A stretch of DNA of 64,000 nt, taken from NCBI RefSeq assembly GCF_027887165.1, contig NC_077230.1, forward strand, positions 261,458,976 through 261,522,975. Direction: 5' to 3'. Source of the DNA: Monodelphis domestica. Taxonomy: Eukaryota; Chordata; Mammalia; Didelphimorphia; Didelphidae. The position numbers and the translations under genes are program-made. How positions within the stretch are numbered: position 1 is the stretch's first letter; every line of letters starts with the position of its first letter. Below the pieces are notes generated by a model. That model ran no database searches. It had not been told where the DNA came from and saw nothing but the letters and a program-made list of their open reading frames with translations. Positions 11,251 to 23,294 of this stretch are shown here, piece by piece.

Positions 11251-11800
11251 TGTGGATGAGTGAATTGGAGAAAACCTGCAACAGAGCCAAAGGAGTAAGA
11301 TTTGCAGAAGCTGTTAATCAAGGAGAATTCCAGAAAAGAATGTCACCAGAGGAAGATTGTTGAAGGGAAACATTCAAAGTATGGGAGTTATCTCTTTCTC
11401 CTGAGACAGGAAGGAGTAAGAACTGAGAAGATCCTCTTCTTACTGAATTTATCTCTTCTGTGTAAAAGTGACTCAAAAATCCTCAACCCTGTTAGCCATA
11501 TCCCTCAATTCAAGACTCTATGATATTATTCTTTAATTTAGGATTATTTTAAGATCAGGGAAACCCTAAACCCCCTCTCCCATCCAATTTCCTTTCCCTT
11601 CCCTTTTCCTAAAATAAACCCTTGTTCTAACTATTCAAAGAGTGGGTTATCTATTAAATATATCAGGAAACTCACTCAGATCTGATTCCCAGTTGTCATC
11701 AACAGAAGAAACTGACTGACTGAGAAGGGAGAAAGGAGGAAGCTGTAGGGAAGAGGAAGAAAAGGGAAGAGGGTGGCAGATTTGATTCCATATCACCATA
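11251..11800 (+). mobile_element. solo LTR related to the 34108-35044 LTR
   Basis: The LTR begins TGTGGATGAG directly after 'attaagcac', an ancient-repeat 5' end. It shares ordered words with the 3' LTR at 34108: 'gcaacagagccaaaggag', 'taatcaaggagaa', then 'gaatgtcaccagaggaag', followed by a C/T-rich stretch and AATAAA at 11613-11618, then a G/A-rich part. The similarity is low to moderate, so this is an old relative. The 3' end is uncertain and no target duplication could be set. Confidence 0.5.
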
Positions 11801-12059
11801 ATCTATAAAGATCAACCCCCTAATACATAACCTACTTTGTACCAGCTATTATAAATATCATTTGTTCCATGGAAATCAAACCAAGAGGAGCTACAGATGG
11901 GAAGTGAAAATAAGTGTTGAGTGATATATTTGGATAATATTGAGACAGATACTAAAAGTACACAGAGAATGAAGTCAAATGCCAAGGATCATCTGACATC
12001 ATGTGTCTTAGATATCACTCAAAAACAGGTCCAACAACTTATTACCAAAGGGAGGAGAC
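11801..12059. other. intergenic, nothing recognised
   Basis: Short AT-rich stretch with no feature. Confidence 0.5.
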
Positions 12060-12225
12060 AGCATAGTGAAGCAGAATGTTCAAATCTCACTTAGGTTTGT
12101 TCCCTGACTGACTGAATGACAAATCACTTAACCTCCCTAGATTTCATTTTCCTCATTGGTGAAATGAGGAGGTTCAGCTAGATGGCCTCAGAGGTCTTTT
12201 CCAGCTCTAAATATATGATTTAATT
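12060..12225 (+). repeat. MIR-core SINE
   Basis: 'acaaatcacttaacctccct', 'tgaaatgaggaggttcagct' and 'cttttccagctctaaatata' are the sense 3' part of a MIR-like SINE with the 'agatggcctc' tail typical of marsupial copies. Confidence 0.75.
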
Positions 12226-13179
12226 TTCAAATCAATAGCTGAGACTTTAATTATTATAAGTATAATAGCCAAACATTCAAATGAAATGTATGTAATTAAA
12301 ACATAGATTTTTCTGTGGAGTGAGAGAAACATATCTTTTTCTCTGTCCTATATGCTTTCATCTCATTATCTCTCAAGTTTGTGTATATGTATGCATATAT
12401 ACAATATACATATATATGCACATATATTTATACACAATTTTTATTCTATCGTATGTGCTATTTTACTCCCTACTTAGTTACACAGTGGGAAAAAATGCTG
12501 CATTTAGAATCATAGGACCAAAGACCATATCCTAATACTCCCACTCAATAGCTGTGGGGATTTCATCAAGTCATCTGGAGAAAAGATGTTGACATAGATG
12601 AGCTTGAAGGTGTCTTGTTCCGCAAATCTCTGATCTTTTTTTTCTGATCTAATTTCATTTTTTTATTGTATCCACAACCTATCATCTCTCCATTTCTTTC
12701 TGTGCTCATCCTCATCCTTTCATCCTACCCTCCTCAACCCAAAATGAGCCCTCTATAGATTTTAGGACTTTTAATCATTCTTACATCTTCCTATATCAAA
12801 TATTAAGACTATTTTATAGTTGTTGTTTGCATTAGTGACCCATAAAAAATGCATTTTTTTCCCACACAGGTTAAGCTTTTATTGCATTTTAGTTTCTGGA
12901 ACAATGGTTTGATTCAAAAAGTCCAATAATTTAAAGGCAATGAAAACAAAAGGCCAAGATGGGGGTAGCATGATAGGAGAGAGTAGAATAGGAGTGAAAA
13001 GTAGACTTAAAAAAAAATCAACCAAACCAAAAGAAAAAAAAAGTACAACCCCCAAAGCAGGTGGTCATATTGGGTTCAGTCCCTTAGGCAGAAATGGGAG
13101 AGATAGACTGGGGGACACAGGAAGCAGGATGGGCTTCCTGCGCACTGATTGCAGCAATAATTTCAGAAGAATGAGAGAC
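12226..13179. other. intergenic, AT-rich
   Basis: Includes a TA/TG-rich patch at 12380-12430. Otherwise no repeat or gene was recognised. Confidence 0.5.
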
Positions 13180-13500
13180 AGAGACAGAGGTAAACTGAGA
13201 AAGAGAAAGAAAGAGAAACAGTCAGAGATCAGGATATTGGGGAAGAGAAAGAGAAGAGGGAGGAAGACAGGAGAGAGAAGACAGAAGGAAAACAAAATTA
13301 GAAGGGTGATAAAAAAAAAAGGAGAGAACAGAGAAGACCAGTCTTTGGGAGAAGGCTAAGAAGAAGGACAGAGAGAGAAAGAGAGAGAAGCCAGAAGATA
13401 AGTATGAGTGAAGAGACTTGAATAGACTGAGGAGACAGGAAAAAAAAAAAGAGGAGAGAAAGATAGAGATCAGGCAAGAGAGGAGAGAAGAGAATATTTC
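13180..13500. repeat. purine-rich (GA)n low-complexity tract
   Basis: About 320 bases of almost pure purine on the plus strand, with short GAGA and AAAAAAAA runs. Open frames on both strands here (Lys/Arg/Glu-rich one way, Ser/Leu/Phe-rich the other) are products of composition, not genes. Confidence 0.85.
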
Positions 13501-13569
13501 CCTTAGGGAGGAATTAACATCCCTCAATGTCTCTTCTTTCCAAATCTTCCAGGTTGCCATCAAAGGAAT

Positions 13570-13700
13570 ATTAGCTTACATTTATTTACACAATGCCTTA
13601 GTGTTAAGTACAAAGGACTTTATGTAAATTACCTCATTCTGGGCTTCAAAAACACTATGAATGAGGTTATGTAACTATTAACATTTTAATTTTATAAGTG
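13570..13700 (-). repeat. MIR-like scrap
   Basis: 'acatttatttacacaatgcc' followed by 'aattacctcattctgggctt' and 'tgaatgaggttatgtaacta' weakly follow the 5' part of an antisense MIR. Confidence 0.35.
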
Positions 13701-13704
13701 AATC

Positions 13705-14060
13705 AAGTAACCTGACAAGAATTTATTAAGTGCCTTCTATGTGCCAGGCATTGTTTTGGGAAATGGAAATACAAATACAACAAAACTGTCCCTGCCTTTG
13801 ATTGGGGGTATATTCTGTCAGAAGAGACAACAGGAATATGTATAGAAACATATATCATATACAAAGTAAATACATGTTAAAAGAGGGTGAGGGTAGGCTA
13901 TAGATTGAAGTAGCTATAGGCATCAAGAAAGATTTCGTGTAGAAAGCAGGGTTTGAGCTGAGAGTGCTGAAGGAAACTCATGATTGTAACAATGTGAGGG
14001 AAAAAGACAATGAATTCAAAATGAATCTGAGCAATAGACAATGAAAAGATAAGAAAACAA
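13705..14060 (+). repeat. ancient mammalian interspersed repeat, 5' part
   Basis: 'tattaagtgccttctatgtg' 'ccaggcattg' followed by 'aagatttcgtgtagaaagca' and 'gggtttgagctgagag' matches the order in the longer copy at 36107-37600. I know the type from mammalian genomes but cannot give a name with certainty. Confidence 0.6.
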
Positions 14061-14109
14061 TCAAGGATTAAGGGCTTTGTTCACTTTCATAGAGGGGTGG
14101 ATCTGGGAA

Positions 14110-14310
14110 AGAGTACCTTCCCTAAAGTCAAGAATACCTGAATTCAAATTAGACCTCAAGTCATCCACTAGCTGTATAACCTGGGGCAAGACATTTATCT
14201 TTGCCTTGATTTACTGGAGAAGGAAATAGCAAACCACCTTAGTTTGTATTTTTGCCAACAAAATCCCATATGGGGGCCACAAAGAATCAGACATGACTGA
14301 ACAACAGAAT
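14110..14310 (+). repeat. SINE with RTE-type tail
   Basis: 'ctagctgtataacctggggc', 'tggagaaggaaatagcaaac' and a tail 'aagaatcagacatgactgaa' 'caacag' are the sense order of marsupial SINEs whose 3' end matches RTE LINEs. The inverse copy is at 21390-21655. Confidence 0.75.
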
Positions 14311-15129
14311 GTCTATAGAATATTTTTAATATTTTATTTTTCCTAATACTTGTAATAAATTTTTAATATTCATTTTATAAAATTTTGATTCGAAATTATC
14401 TACCTCCCTACTGCCTCTCCCCCTTCCCTGAGATGGTAAGCAATTTGATCTAGGTTATATTTGTGATCATGCAAAATATTGTTTTATATTGGTCATGCTG
14501 TGGAAGAAGACATAAAATTTGAAAAATCACAAAGAAAATAAAATGTAAAATATTATGCTTCTATCTGCATCCAGACACCATCAGTTCTTCCTCTGGCTTT
14601 GGACAGCTTTTTTCACCCATGAGTTTTGATCATTGTAATTTTGAGAATAGGCAAGTCTTTTACAGGTAATCATTGTGCAATTTTGCTGTTCCCACATACA
14701 ATGTTCTGGTTCTTCATAGAACTTCTGAGTAGCAGTCTGGCTTCTTTGACTCCCCTTCTGAAACATTTTCCAGAATATCACAATGCCAGTGGAAAATGCA
14801 ATGGCTAGTAAACTGAGGTTGAAAACAGCATAACATGTAGTATGCTTTTTGTTTAGGTAATTATATTGATATTATAATTGTATTTTCAAAGCATTCTTGT
14901 CTCACATAAACTATAGGAATATTTGGTGTTCAAAAGGGATGGCGGGAGATAAGAGAGTTAGAAAGTCTTCGATTCCAGTCTCATTTCTGACATAGAGTAA
15001 CTATATAATTTGCTACTTGGAGCTACAAGGGAATTGTCAGTCATAATGAACTTTCCTCACTTTGATGAAATCCCATGTAAATGATTACTGTAATAATGAG
15101 GGGGACTTTGAACAATGAAGGAACCATTG
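14311..15129. other. intergenic, nothing recognised
   Basis: AT-rich. Overlapping 60-66 codon frames on both strands near 14581-14808 lack any recognisable feature. Confidence 0.45.
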
Positions 15130-15720
15130 AACAGCTGTTTGGGGACTGAATTTCTAGGTGGCACTTCCTCTTTTCTTCCACTGAGTTAAGTAGCTACTAA
15201 GGGAGTCAGTCAGTCAGTCAGACCAGAGGGTAAGTCTCCTCCCCACAACTTCCTTCTAAATTGATGGATTGAAATTCTCTTCCTACTATATAGACTCTGG
15301 ATCAATTTCTGTTATAACTTAAAGTACCTAATTTATTCTGGTATTGGGTTATTGAAGGAATGAGGAAATGAAATGAAGAGAAAAGAAAGGACAGAGGGGA
15401 AAAAGGAAGATCCCTAATATCTCTTGACCAAGGAGAATCCCTTTAGGGAATATGCTCTGGGTTCCCCTAAGGGAAAAATAGAGTCTCTGTTCCAAAAGTT
15501 GGCTTCAGTTGGGCATTGAGATCTTCATTCAGTTCAAGCAAAAAAATTTGGAGATGAGTACTTCTTCCACCCAGCTCCCCACAGAGTCCCAGAAAAGAAG
15601 AAGAGATTTTTCTCTCTCTAGCTCCAACTGGTTTTGAACTTGGAAATCTCCCATCCCCTGCAGGCCCCTCCTCTGAGGCACATCTTCAAACTTAATATTT
15701 CTCTCTGCTCTTGGTCATCT
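15130..15720. repeat. possible old LTR-like sequence
   Basis: The composition differs from its flanks: G/A blocks, an (AGTC)4 run at 15207-15222, then C/T-rich sequence. 'aggaagatccctaatatctc' recalls 'aggaagtccctaataat' at about 42107 in another LTR-like patch. No TG...CA ends were found. The call is tentative. Confidence 0.25.
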
Positions 15721-15754
15721 CCCCATTCACATTACTAACATTAAAAATTAAATC

Positions 15755-15950
15755 TGTGCATCTGGGTAGCTCAATGGGTTGAAAGTCAGGCCTAAAGACA
15801 GGTGGTCCTGGGTTCAAATCTTATCTCAGACACTTCCTAACTGTGGGACACTGGGAAAGTCACTTAATCCCCATTGCTTAGCCCTCTTCTGCCTTGGAAC
15901 CAATACATAGTATTGATTCTGAGAAGGAAAGTAAAGGTTTTAAAAAATTA
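15755..15950 (+). repeat. tRNA/MIR-core SINE, near full length
   Basis: Starts 'gtgcatctgggtagctcaat' (tRNA-like A-box region), then 'gtcctgggttcaaatctt' (B-box), 'ctcagacacttcctaactg' and the tail 'accaatacatagtattgatt'. This is a sense copy of the family seen inverted at 16010 and 38190. Confidence 0.85.
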
Positions 15951-16009
15951 AATTAACTGGCAAGCTTTTGTAAAATGTGGTAGATATCCTTATTCATATT
16001 TATTATTAT

Positions 16010-16205
16010 TTTTAAACCCTTACCTTATATCTTATAATCAATACTAATCATCAATTCTAAGGCATAAGAGTGGAATGGACTAGGCAATTGATATTAAGTG
16101 ACTTGCCCAGGTTCACACAGCTAGAAAATGTCTCAGTCCAGATTTCAACCTAGGTCTGCCTGACTCTAGGCCTGAAATCTATCCACTATGCTACCTAGTT
16201 CTCCC
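16010..16205 (-). repeat. tRNA/MIR-core SINE, near full length
   Basis: The inverse of the 15755 copy: 'aaacccttacctt' start, 'gacttgcccaggttcacaca', 'cagatttcaacctaggtctg', ending 'atccactatgctacctagtt'. Together with 15755 it makes an inverted SINE pair about 60 bp apart. Confidence 0.85.
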
Positions 16206-16859
16206 TTCCTCATTTATATTATATAACCTTATTATATAAGCACATCAAGAAAATGATTCCAAAAAAGTTATTGATTTTATATATCCATTGTAGTTTTCTG
16301 TTTGTGTTTATTATCACTGGAGTTTCATCTAAGTTCAGATAGTGGCTTGAATAATTTCCAAATATTTGTTTTCAGAATGTTTATCAGCTATGAAACTGAT
16401 AATATGATTCAAAGTATTCCCCCCCCCTCAAGGATGATGCTGATTTTTTCTACTCCTGAAGTTTCCATTTTAGTAAAGATTTATAAGTGAAATAGCAATA
16501 AATATAAGGAGGAGGGGAGAAATATAGGATCTTCTTTATGGAGGGTAGTAAGTCCTTTGTTCTTTTTAGTTTCTTTGCTTGAAAGCATTATGCATAATTA
16601 CTTCTGTTTAAATAGGAGATAGCAGGTAGGGTTGTCCCAGGTCATCAGGCAGTTCTAACTGGCTAGAAAGATAGGAGGAAGTTTTATTACTCTTTTTGGC
16701 TAATTTTCTAACTTAAAAAAAAAGATCAAAATAAATTCCCTGTAAGCAATTATCCATCTCTAACTTTATAAGATATATCTATGATCTATACCAACTTTCT
16801 TGCCACTAATCTAATAAGTTTTTCATAGAAATCTATTTCAGAAACCACTAGCTTTTCTC
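16206..16859. other. intergenic, nothing recognised
   Basis: AT-rich, no open frame with recognisable features. Confidence 0.5.
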
Positions 16860-19060
16860 CACAAAGAACAAGTTTGAGAACTAGAAGAGAAATTCACCTC
16901 TTCTCTTTTTCCTCCCCTCCTTAATCCTGACATTGACTGTTATTTCATCCTCATAATCCATACACACCAATAACATGTTAGACATCCCACTATAATCCCA
17001 ATTCTAGTTTAGGTTTCAGGACTAAAGTTAAGGTCTGGTTACTATTGACCCTCAATAATTGTCCCTTGATATACCAAATATTTCTTCCAAGCAAACAGTT
17101 TGTAAACTGTTTAAATATTGATATTCTGTCAAGTCATCTATGAATCTATGGCTACTCACATCACCTCAGGGTCTGCCTTGCTCCTTCTAGGAACCCTTTA
17201 TGCACTACCTCTCACCTCCTCTTTTCCTGATACTTACAGATGTTTGATAATCTGGGACAACTCTACCTGAGGAGAAAATCTTATGGACACTGAAAACTTA
17301 ATTTGACTCATTCCTCAATATTTAATATGATTCCACTCCCAACATTACCCATTCCAATGATGGAAAATATCTAGTTACCATTGTTCAAACCCTGTTTTCC
17401 ATCCTCCACTGACTATTCCCTTTCTCCTCTCATTCTCAACCCTCCTTTCCCTCTTCCCCCAACACACAATCTAAAGCTTTCCAATTTTTCCATTGTGCTC
17501 TCTGGAATGCCTCCTCCATTGGCAACAACCATCTTAACCGCCATGTTTTTGTATTCAATGAGATCTGCCATTCTCTGGATAACATAGCTTGCTTGACTAC
17601 ACTTTCAAGCAAGCATTATTTTTCCTTTCATTCATTACCTGGATACATTGGTCTTGATGGATGCCTTAAAATTGCTCTCCATTGCTACTTCCACTGGGTA
17701 ACCTCTCTTTTTTCAAGGTTAATTCAAGACATATTTATTACCCAATCAGGCTTCTGCTACCTATTTTGTACAGATTTCTAAAATACTTCACTCTCTTCCT
17801 GAATGAGTTCAATCCCTGATTTATAATCTTTTTTTTTTCTTCTCCTCAACTCCTAGCCTCATACTAAGGGACTTCAATATAGATATAGGAAGATATTGAT
17901 ATTCTGTCAAATACTTTAATTTTACAGGTCCTCAATTTTTTATTTCTACTATATAAACTGAAATCATATCCGTTATACCAAAATGTTTCACATTCATATT
18001 AATCACTGCTGAAATTCCTATATTTGTTCATAATCCATTGTTATTACACCTCTCCCTCTCCCTTGAAAACTCAAACTCTCTTCTTTGCACTATTATCTTT
18101 GATTTGTGGAACCTTTGTTCTTTGCCAGGCTATTGAACCTGAAAGGGCTTCAATCTTGACTCCTCTGGTGAAGAGTTAATTTAATAACAACTTCTCTCGT
18201 GTGCATTGGACTTTACATTCTTTGTAGAAGAATGAGCCTTAGATTTCTCCCAATATCCACTTCCTTCCATCCTACTCATATGTTCCTGAATGAAGTTGGA
18301 CAAAACTCATGAAAACATGTTGAGTGGGTCCTCTACAAGTTTATGTTACATTAACTCAGTTGGTCCCATAAACTTAGCCATTCTCCTCACTATGGCAAGA
18401 CAGTTCTTTGAATCCACTCTAATTCTGCAGCTGCTTTCCCAAAGCTTTTTGTCTCTTCTCAAATCTCCCACAACTCTGCTTCAATGTATTATCTCAGTTG
18501 AGAATTTTGCCTCATATTTATTTGAGGAGGAAAAAAGTATTTTTTTTTGCAGATGTTTCCTTCTCTCCTGTTCATCTCCTATCTCTCAGATGCCTTCTGT
18601 CACTATCTCCTTATTTTACATAAAATGGGGCCTTTCTCCTTGCCATTGCTAACTCCTCTAAATACACAAGTGATCCCACTCAATGCCATCTTCTGCAATA
18701 GATTTCCTCCTGTATCCTCCTTGCTCTCACAAATATTCATTCATTCCCTATCAGCCAACTACTGAAACTATGCAAATCTCCACAACAAACCCTCATTTGG
18801 TTCAATACTGAGCCTCCTCTTGTCTGCCTCCTACATTCCTTTTCTTCCTTTGAGTCTCATTTTAAATCCCTTGTTTTGCAAGAAGCACCTACCAGGCCTC
18901 AATGTTTATGCCTTCCCTCTTGGAATATCAGCATTTTAACCTGTATGAATCTTGTTGCACATACTTGTTTGCATGTTTTCTTCAGGGAGTTTGCTTTTTG
19001 CCTTTTCCTCCCCCCAGCACACTATGCCTGCCTGATACATAGTAGATAGTAAAAAGGAAC
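16860..19060 (+). mobile_element. L2/CR1-clade LINE remnant
   Basis: A 2-kb pyrimidine-rich stretch with fragments of a LINE frame: 'agggacttcaatatagat' at about 17868 translates to the endonuclease-like Arg-Asp-Phe-Asn-Ile-Asp, followed by T/C-rich coding-like sequence. A 3' end like L2 closes it ('agaagcacctaccaggcc', 'agcacactatgcctgcctga' 'tacatagtag' near 19015-19045). All frames are broken. Short open frames within it (17381-17781, 18290-18765) are remnants, not genes. Confidence 0.55.
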
Positions 19061-19125
19061 TGGCTTTCTGGTCATATAAAGGCAACTTTCCCCTCACAAC
19101 TTGTTTTCTTCTTCAGGGATTAAAA
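19061..19125. other. short spacer
   Basis: No feature. Confidence 0.4.
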
Positions 19126-19720
19126 ATGAAAGTGAATATTTTTGTTTGTTTTATATTTTCAGGGAGAGCTTATTATCATCATTTGAAAGGGGAAAAATTC
19201 ATGCTGCCAAGGAAAGAATTATACAACACAAGTTGGTCTGGGCCAGGGACAAACTGGCTGTCACCAGAACACCCATTTAAATGTTCAGTTCCTGTGCCAC
19301 TGATCTGGTGGCTGGGAGTGGGAGGGAAGGTAGGGAGGTAGCTAAATCCTTGGGGGTCCTCTATAAAGTGTTGAGCAAGCTAATGCCATATGAACTTAGT
19401 CATTATTTCTCTGACCATTGAGATACTTTGAGATTTATGTTGAAAGGCCAAGGAAGTATTTCAAATCAATCCTATTTCAGTTCTGGCCTTCCAAGGACAG
19501 GGCTCATTTCCTTTGGACTTTCCAGCACTGCCATTGATGTCTGGTTGAAAGTGCCACCTACTGGCAAGTGGGAATACCTGCAGCTCGAGGGAGCTGCTTG
19601 TACTTGCAGACTCCATCTGTGTCGAGGAAGAAGGGGGGGAAGATGCATTTTGTGTGCCAAGAAACTAATTCAGCCATATCCTGGGGATCAAATTTACCTG
19701 TGAACAATATTGAATCAGCA
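19126..19720. other. GC-richer unique segment, possible conserved element
   Basis: Unlike its AT-rich surroundings this segment has balanced composition and no repeat signature. Examples are 'tgccacctactggcaagtgg' at 19549-19568 and 'cctgcagctcgagggagctg' at 19577-19596. Open frames of 60-90 codons exist on both strands but overlap one another and match no family that I know. A conserved non-coding element or a lone exon would look like this, but sequence alone cannot show it. Confidence 0.25.
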
Positions 19721-21389
19721 AATCTGTTCAATAGCAAAAAGGTGTTCTCCAATAATTGGCTGCTCAGATACTAAAGCTAATATTCTTAAATCTGAAGACT
19801 GTATACAGTTCCTATATAAAGCACTGGGCGAAATACCTTGGCAAACATTAATCTTGAAAATTCATAGCTCAATCAGTCAATAAATGTAATAATCCAAGAG
19901 CGATTTCTGGTACTACAAGAGCTTTATAAACGGTAGCATTTCCTGTAGCTATCATCACAGTTCAAAAGCCATACTAACTATTTGAGACCTGTCAGAGAAG
20001 CAAAAAGAAAAATAAAAAGGTATTTTGTAGGAGTCCATTTATGAGATTTAGGAAAACATTTTGCACAGCCCTAAGACTCATACTTACTGAATCTCACAAT
20101 TATGCTCAGTGTTGGGATTTTGTTGTTGTTGTTCTGTATTATTTTTGTTTGTGAGAGGGATGGGTAAGGGGAGGCATTTTGATCTTTCCAAGGATCCAAA
20201 TAGAAAACCTCTTACTTTTCTTTCTGTTAAGGATCACAATTTAAAAAATCATTTTCTAAAGAAGAAAATGGATTTCAGGTTTTATAATTTTAACTTTGTG
20301 GTCCTCCTTGAAACTCACAGATAGCAATATGAAATGGGGTCTTTTTCTGTCCAAGCACACTTTTTTTCATTTATAAGCAATCAACTATATACTGTGAACT
20401 TATTAATAATTAATGAAGGATTATGCTTAGAACCTTAAGGCGAATCCCAGTGTATTAAAATATAGCCTGGGGACATAGGAAAGGAACTCAGAACTAGTGA
20501 ACTTGTTTTCCAGATTCAGGGAGACACCCCAGAAGTGATCAAGCAGTGAGGACATTAAGAATGGAACACTTACTTCTTAACCATTTATCATCTCTTACTT
20601 AATATTTATGGATCCAAAAATTAGATCCATTGTTGAAATCAAAGAATAAGACATACAAAAACAAAAAAAACTGAGCATGTAAATATATGAACCTCTGTTT
20701 TTCATGTGTTCCTATGCAGCTCTGTAATATGCTAACCTGCAGCATTTCAGTGTCCAGAAACAAGCATATGACATCACTATGATGCAAGAAAATGAGATTT
20801 AATAGGCAACAGATCACTTTTGTTCCACTCTACCTTGCAGTAGCACCCCTTATGGGAAGTATGCTGTAATATCTCCTAAATCATAGATTTGCATACTACT
20901 AATTATGCTCAGGGGACTCTAACCTCTGCCATTCTAGAATTTAGCTCTGCTTAGATATACATGGTTTCCCATTCATATGAAAGTTATGGGAATATTTAGG
21001 AAAGGAATTATTTTTAAAGTTTAATTTTACTTACAGGAAGTAGGCTATTATTGTACACTCTAAGTCCTTATTCATTTTTCCAGAATTTTGTTGTATAGAA
21101 AACATTCTTGGTGGCATGAGAATAGCTTTTATCCAGAGATTTCTTCTGCTATAGAATATGCCAAAATGATATTTGACTTTTTTGGCATAGAAATTCATGT
21201 TCTAGTAAGACACTAAGAAATAAAGTTTGGGGAAAGCTATTAGTTAGAATCTCTGGGCAGCAACATTAATATTCCACTTCATTAATGGAAGGAATCCAGT
21301 TGTCAATGTACTATTTGTAGTTCACTGAAGTGATACATTGATTATCCATAGATTAGTATTTTAGATCTTAGACTAGGATTTAACCCCTC
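19721..21389. other. intergenic, unique-looking
   Basis: AT-rich sequence without repeats I recognise apart from short homopolymers. Confidence 0.5.
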
Positions 21390-21655
21390 ACCTCATTCTA
21401 TCTTTGTTGATGTTAGCTTTTCAATCGTATCTGACTCTTTGTGACCACACTTTCAGCTTTTCTTGGCAGATACTGAAGTGTTTTGCCATTTACTTTTCCA
21501 GCTCATTTTACACAAGAAGAACGGAGGCAAATAGAGTTAAGTGACTTGCCCAAGGTCACATAGACAGTATCTGTGGCTGGATTTGAATTCACAAAGAGAT
21601 GTCTTCTAGATTCTAAGCATAGTGTCCTATCCACTATGGCACCTACCTGCCCCTC
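21390..21655 (-). repeat. SINE with RTE-type tail, near full length
   Basis: Begins with the tail 'caatcgtatctgactctttg' 'tgaccac', then 'gttttgccatttacttttcc', 'gacttgcccaaggtcacata' and 'ggatttgaattcac', and ends with 'atccactatggcacctacct'. It is the inverse copy of the 14110 element. Confidence 0.85.
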
Positions 21656-22074
21656 ATCTTACTTTTAACAAAGCTCAATTTCTTCTACTTCATAGTTTTG
21701 TTTCTTTTTTTTTTTCTTCACATGATTTATAGATTCCAGATAGGGATATACTAGGAATGATGTCCTTAGAATCAGATCATTCAATTAGTGTTGGAAATGC
21801 TTCCCTTAGGAACTCAACTTTTTCAGGCAGGTTTAAAAAATTATCAATAGTATTATTAAATGCAGAAACATTAATTCAGTAGTCCTTTCACATTTCTAGG
21901 GTTTGGGGTCACAGGACTCCCATAAAAAAAAAAACATAGGAAGGGACAGTCCCACATATTGTCACAGGAACAAAATAGGAACAGTCAGAATCTTTTGCTT
22001 ATATGTCTTAAAGAGAATCCAAGATACAGTGAGTCCTGAACATAATGAAAAAAAGTGATATTTACTAACAGCAA
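21656..22074. other. intergenic, nothing recognised
   Basis: AT-rich, no feature beyond homopolymer runs. Confidence 0.45.
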
Positions 22075-22310
22075 TGACCAACAATATATAAGCCTTTAAA
22101 GGTTTTTGAAGCATTTTACCTAAATTATCTAATTTGATCCTCCCCATTAGCCTGAAGTAAGTAGTACAAGTATTATTACCCCCATCCTATATTTGAGGAA
22201 TTTGAATCTCAGGTTAAATTAATTGCACAAGGTTATAAAGGATAGTAAATGAAGGAACCAGAAACCAAAATCTACCACTAGCTACATCTTCCTTTCATTA
22301 CTGTGTGATT
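22075..22310 (-). repeat. MIR-type SINE
   Basis: 'aattatctaatttgatcctc', 'gtattattacccccatccta' and 'attgcacaaggttataaagg' follow the antisense MIR order. Confidence 0.65.
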
Positions 22311-22689
22311 AGGGGGCAAAATGTGTGATATTGACAAATGCTGAAAAGATATAGACAAAGTGATATCAGAAGGGACTAGAATGATTCAAAAATCTTCATG
22401 AAATTATAGATAAATAGGAAAATACATATACTTTACCCCAAACTACTATAGCATTGATCCTATTATCTTATTCCACCAACACTCTGAGCCTTCACTGAAG
22501 AAACTATTAGAGGGAGGGGAACTGATATGCTATTATAACTAGAATCATGATCAGTTTTCTCAATTTTACATTTTAAATTCTTAATTAACTGACTCCAATC
22601 TGATGTTATAGAGTGATTTCATATTACCATATTTCCATTACACACTCTCTACATTTCAACCAAACATTTAATTTTTATCTCAATTCATA
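22311..22689. other. intergenic, nothing recognised
   Basis: AT-rich, no feature. Confidence 0.45.
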
Positions 22690-22870
22690 ACACAATCTAC
22701 ACCTTCATGATTTCCTATAAGCTATTCTTTATGTCTAGAAAGTTCTTCTTCCTTAATTCCATCTTTTAGAATCTCTGTTTTGATTCAAAGTCTAGCTCAA
22801 GTACCACCTCACACACAAGGTTATGTTCCAGTTATCAACAATCCTTGTCAACTGAAATAAAACTTTCTCT
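22690..22870 (+). repeat. L2-type LINE 3' scrap
   Basis: 'tagaatctctgttttgattc' 'aaagtctagctcaagtacca' 'cctcac' has the L2 3'-end wording. Confidence 0.5.
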
Positions 22871-23174
22871 CTCTTTCTCAGGGTCATGAGTCTAGATTTG
22901 AATGCAGTCTTTCTGACTGAGCACAGCACTCTATTAACCAGCTTTTTCTATAGAGAAGAATTATTCTGGTGGCTATTTTTTTCTTATCTGGAACTCACTT
23001 CATCCTCTCTAAATATATTCAGAGCTTAATACTCCATTCTGTTGGGTAAACCAAACTTTCCCCCTAAGTTCTTCTAATATTCATGTTCGTCTTCCCTCAA
23101 ATACCCTAAACTCCCAGTTCCTCAATCCCATTTCTACTCCTCCATTCCACCTCACATGGTAGAGACGCACAAGT
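22871..23174. other. flank of the plus-strand ERV
   Basis: T/C-rich sequence without clear LTR similarity. The upstream part of the 5' LTR is missing, so the ERV is truncated at or near 23175. Confidence 0.4.
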
Positions 23175-23274
23175 GTGACCCCATACTAGTAGCAGCTCTC
23201 TATTCACAAGCCAGAGTACATCAGTCAGTTGCAACCAGAAATAGTTTCCACACAGATTTACCATATCTATTTCA
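23175..23274 (+). mobile_element. 5' LTR stump of plus-strand ERV
   Basis: The last 100 bp match the 3' end of the LTR at 34945-35044 (shared words 'cacaagccagagtacatcag' and 'aaccagaaatagtttccaca', ending 'tctatttca'). By eye about 8 in 100 positions differ. The rest of the 5' LTR is absent. The shared sequence stops exactly at 'ttca' in both copies, which fixes the LTR 3' edge. Confidence 0.75.
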
Positions 23275-23276
23275 TT

Positions 23277-23294
23277 TGGCACCTCAAGTCTAAC
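23277..23294 (+). promoter_or_regulatory. putative primer-binding site
   Basis: Two bases after the LTR edge the sequence starts TGGCACCTCAAG, as a tRNA primer-binding site should (TGG pairs with the CCA tail). I could not assign the tRNA. Confidence 0.4.

Noticed and set aside
12940..13563. Open frames of 76-139 codons on both strands (Lys/Arg-rich on plus, Ser/Leu/Phe-rich on minus)
   Set aside because: They lie in a purine-rich low-complexity tract in which stops are rare on composition grounds; no domain-like features.
15815..15835. tRNA B-box-like sequence
   Set aside because: Part of a tRNA-derived SINE; no cloverleaf of a functional tRNA gene can be drawn.
18290..18765. 120- and 72-codon frames in pyrimidine-rich sequence
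   Set aside because: Parts of a decayed L2/CR1 LINE, overlapping in different frames.
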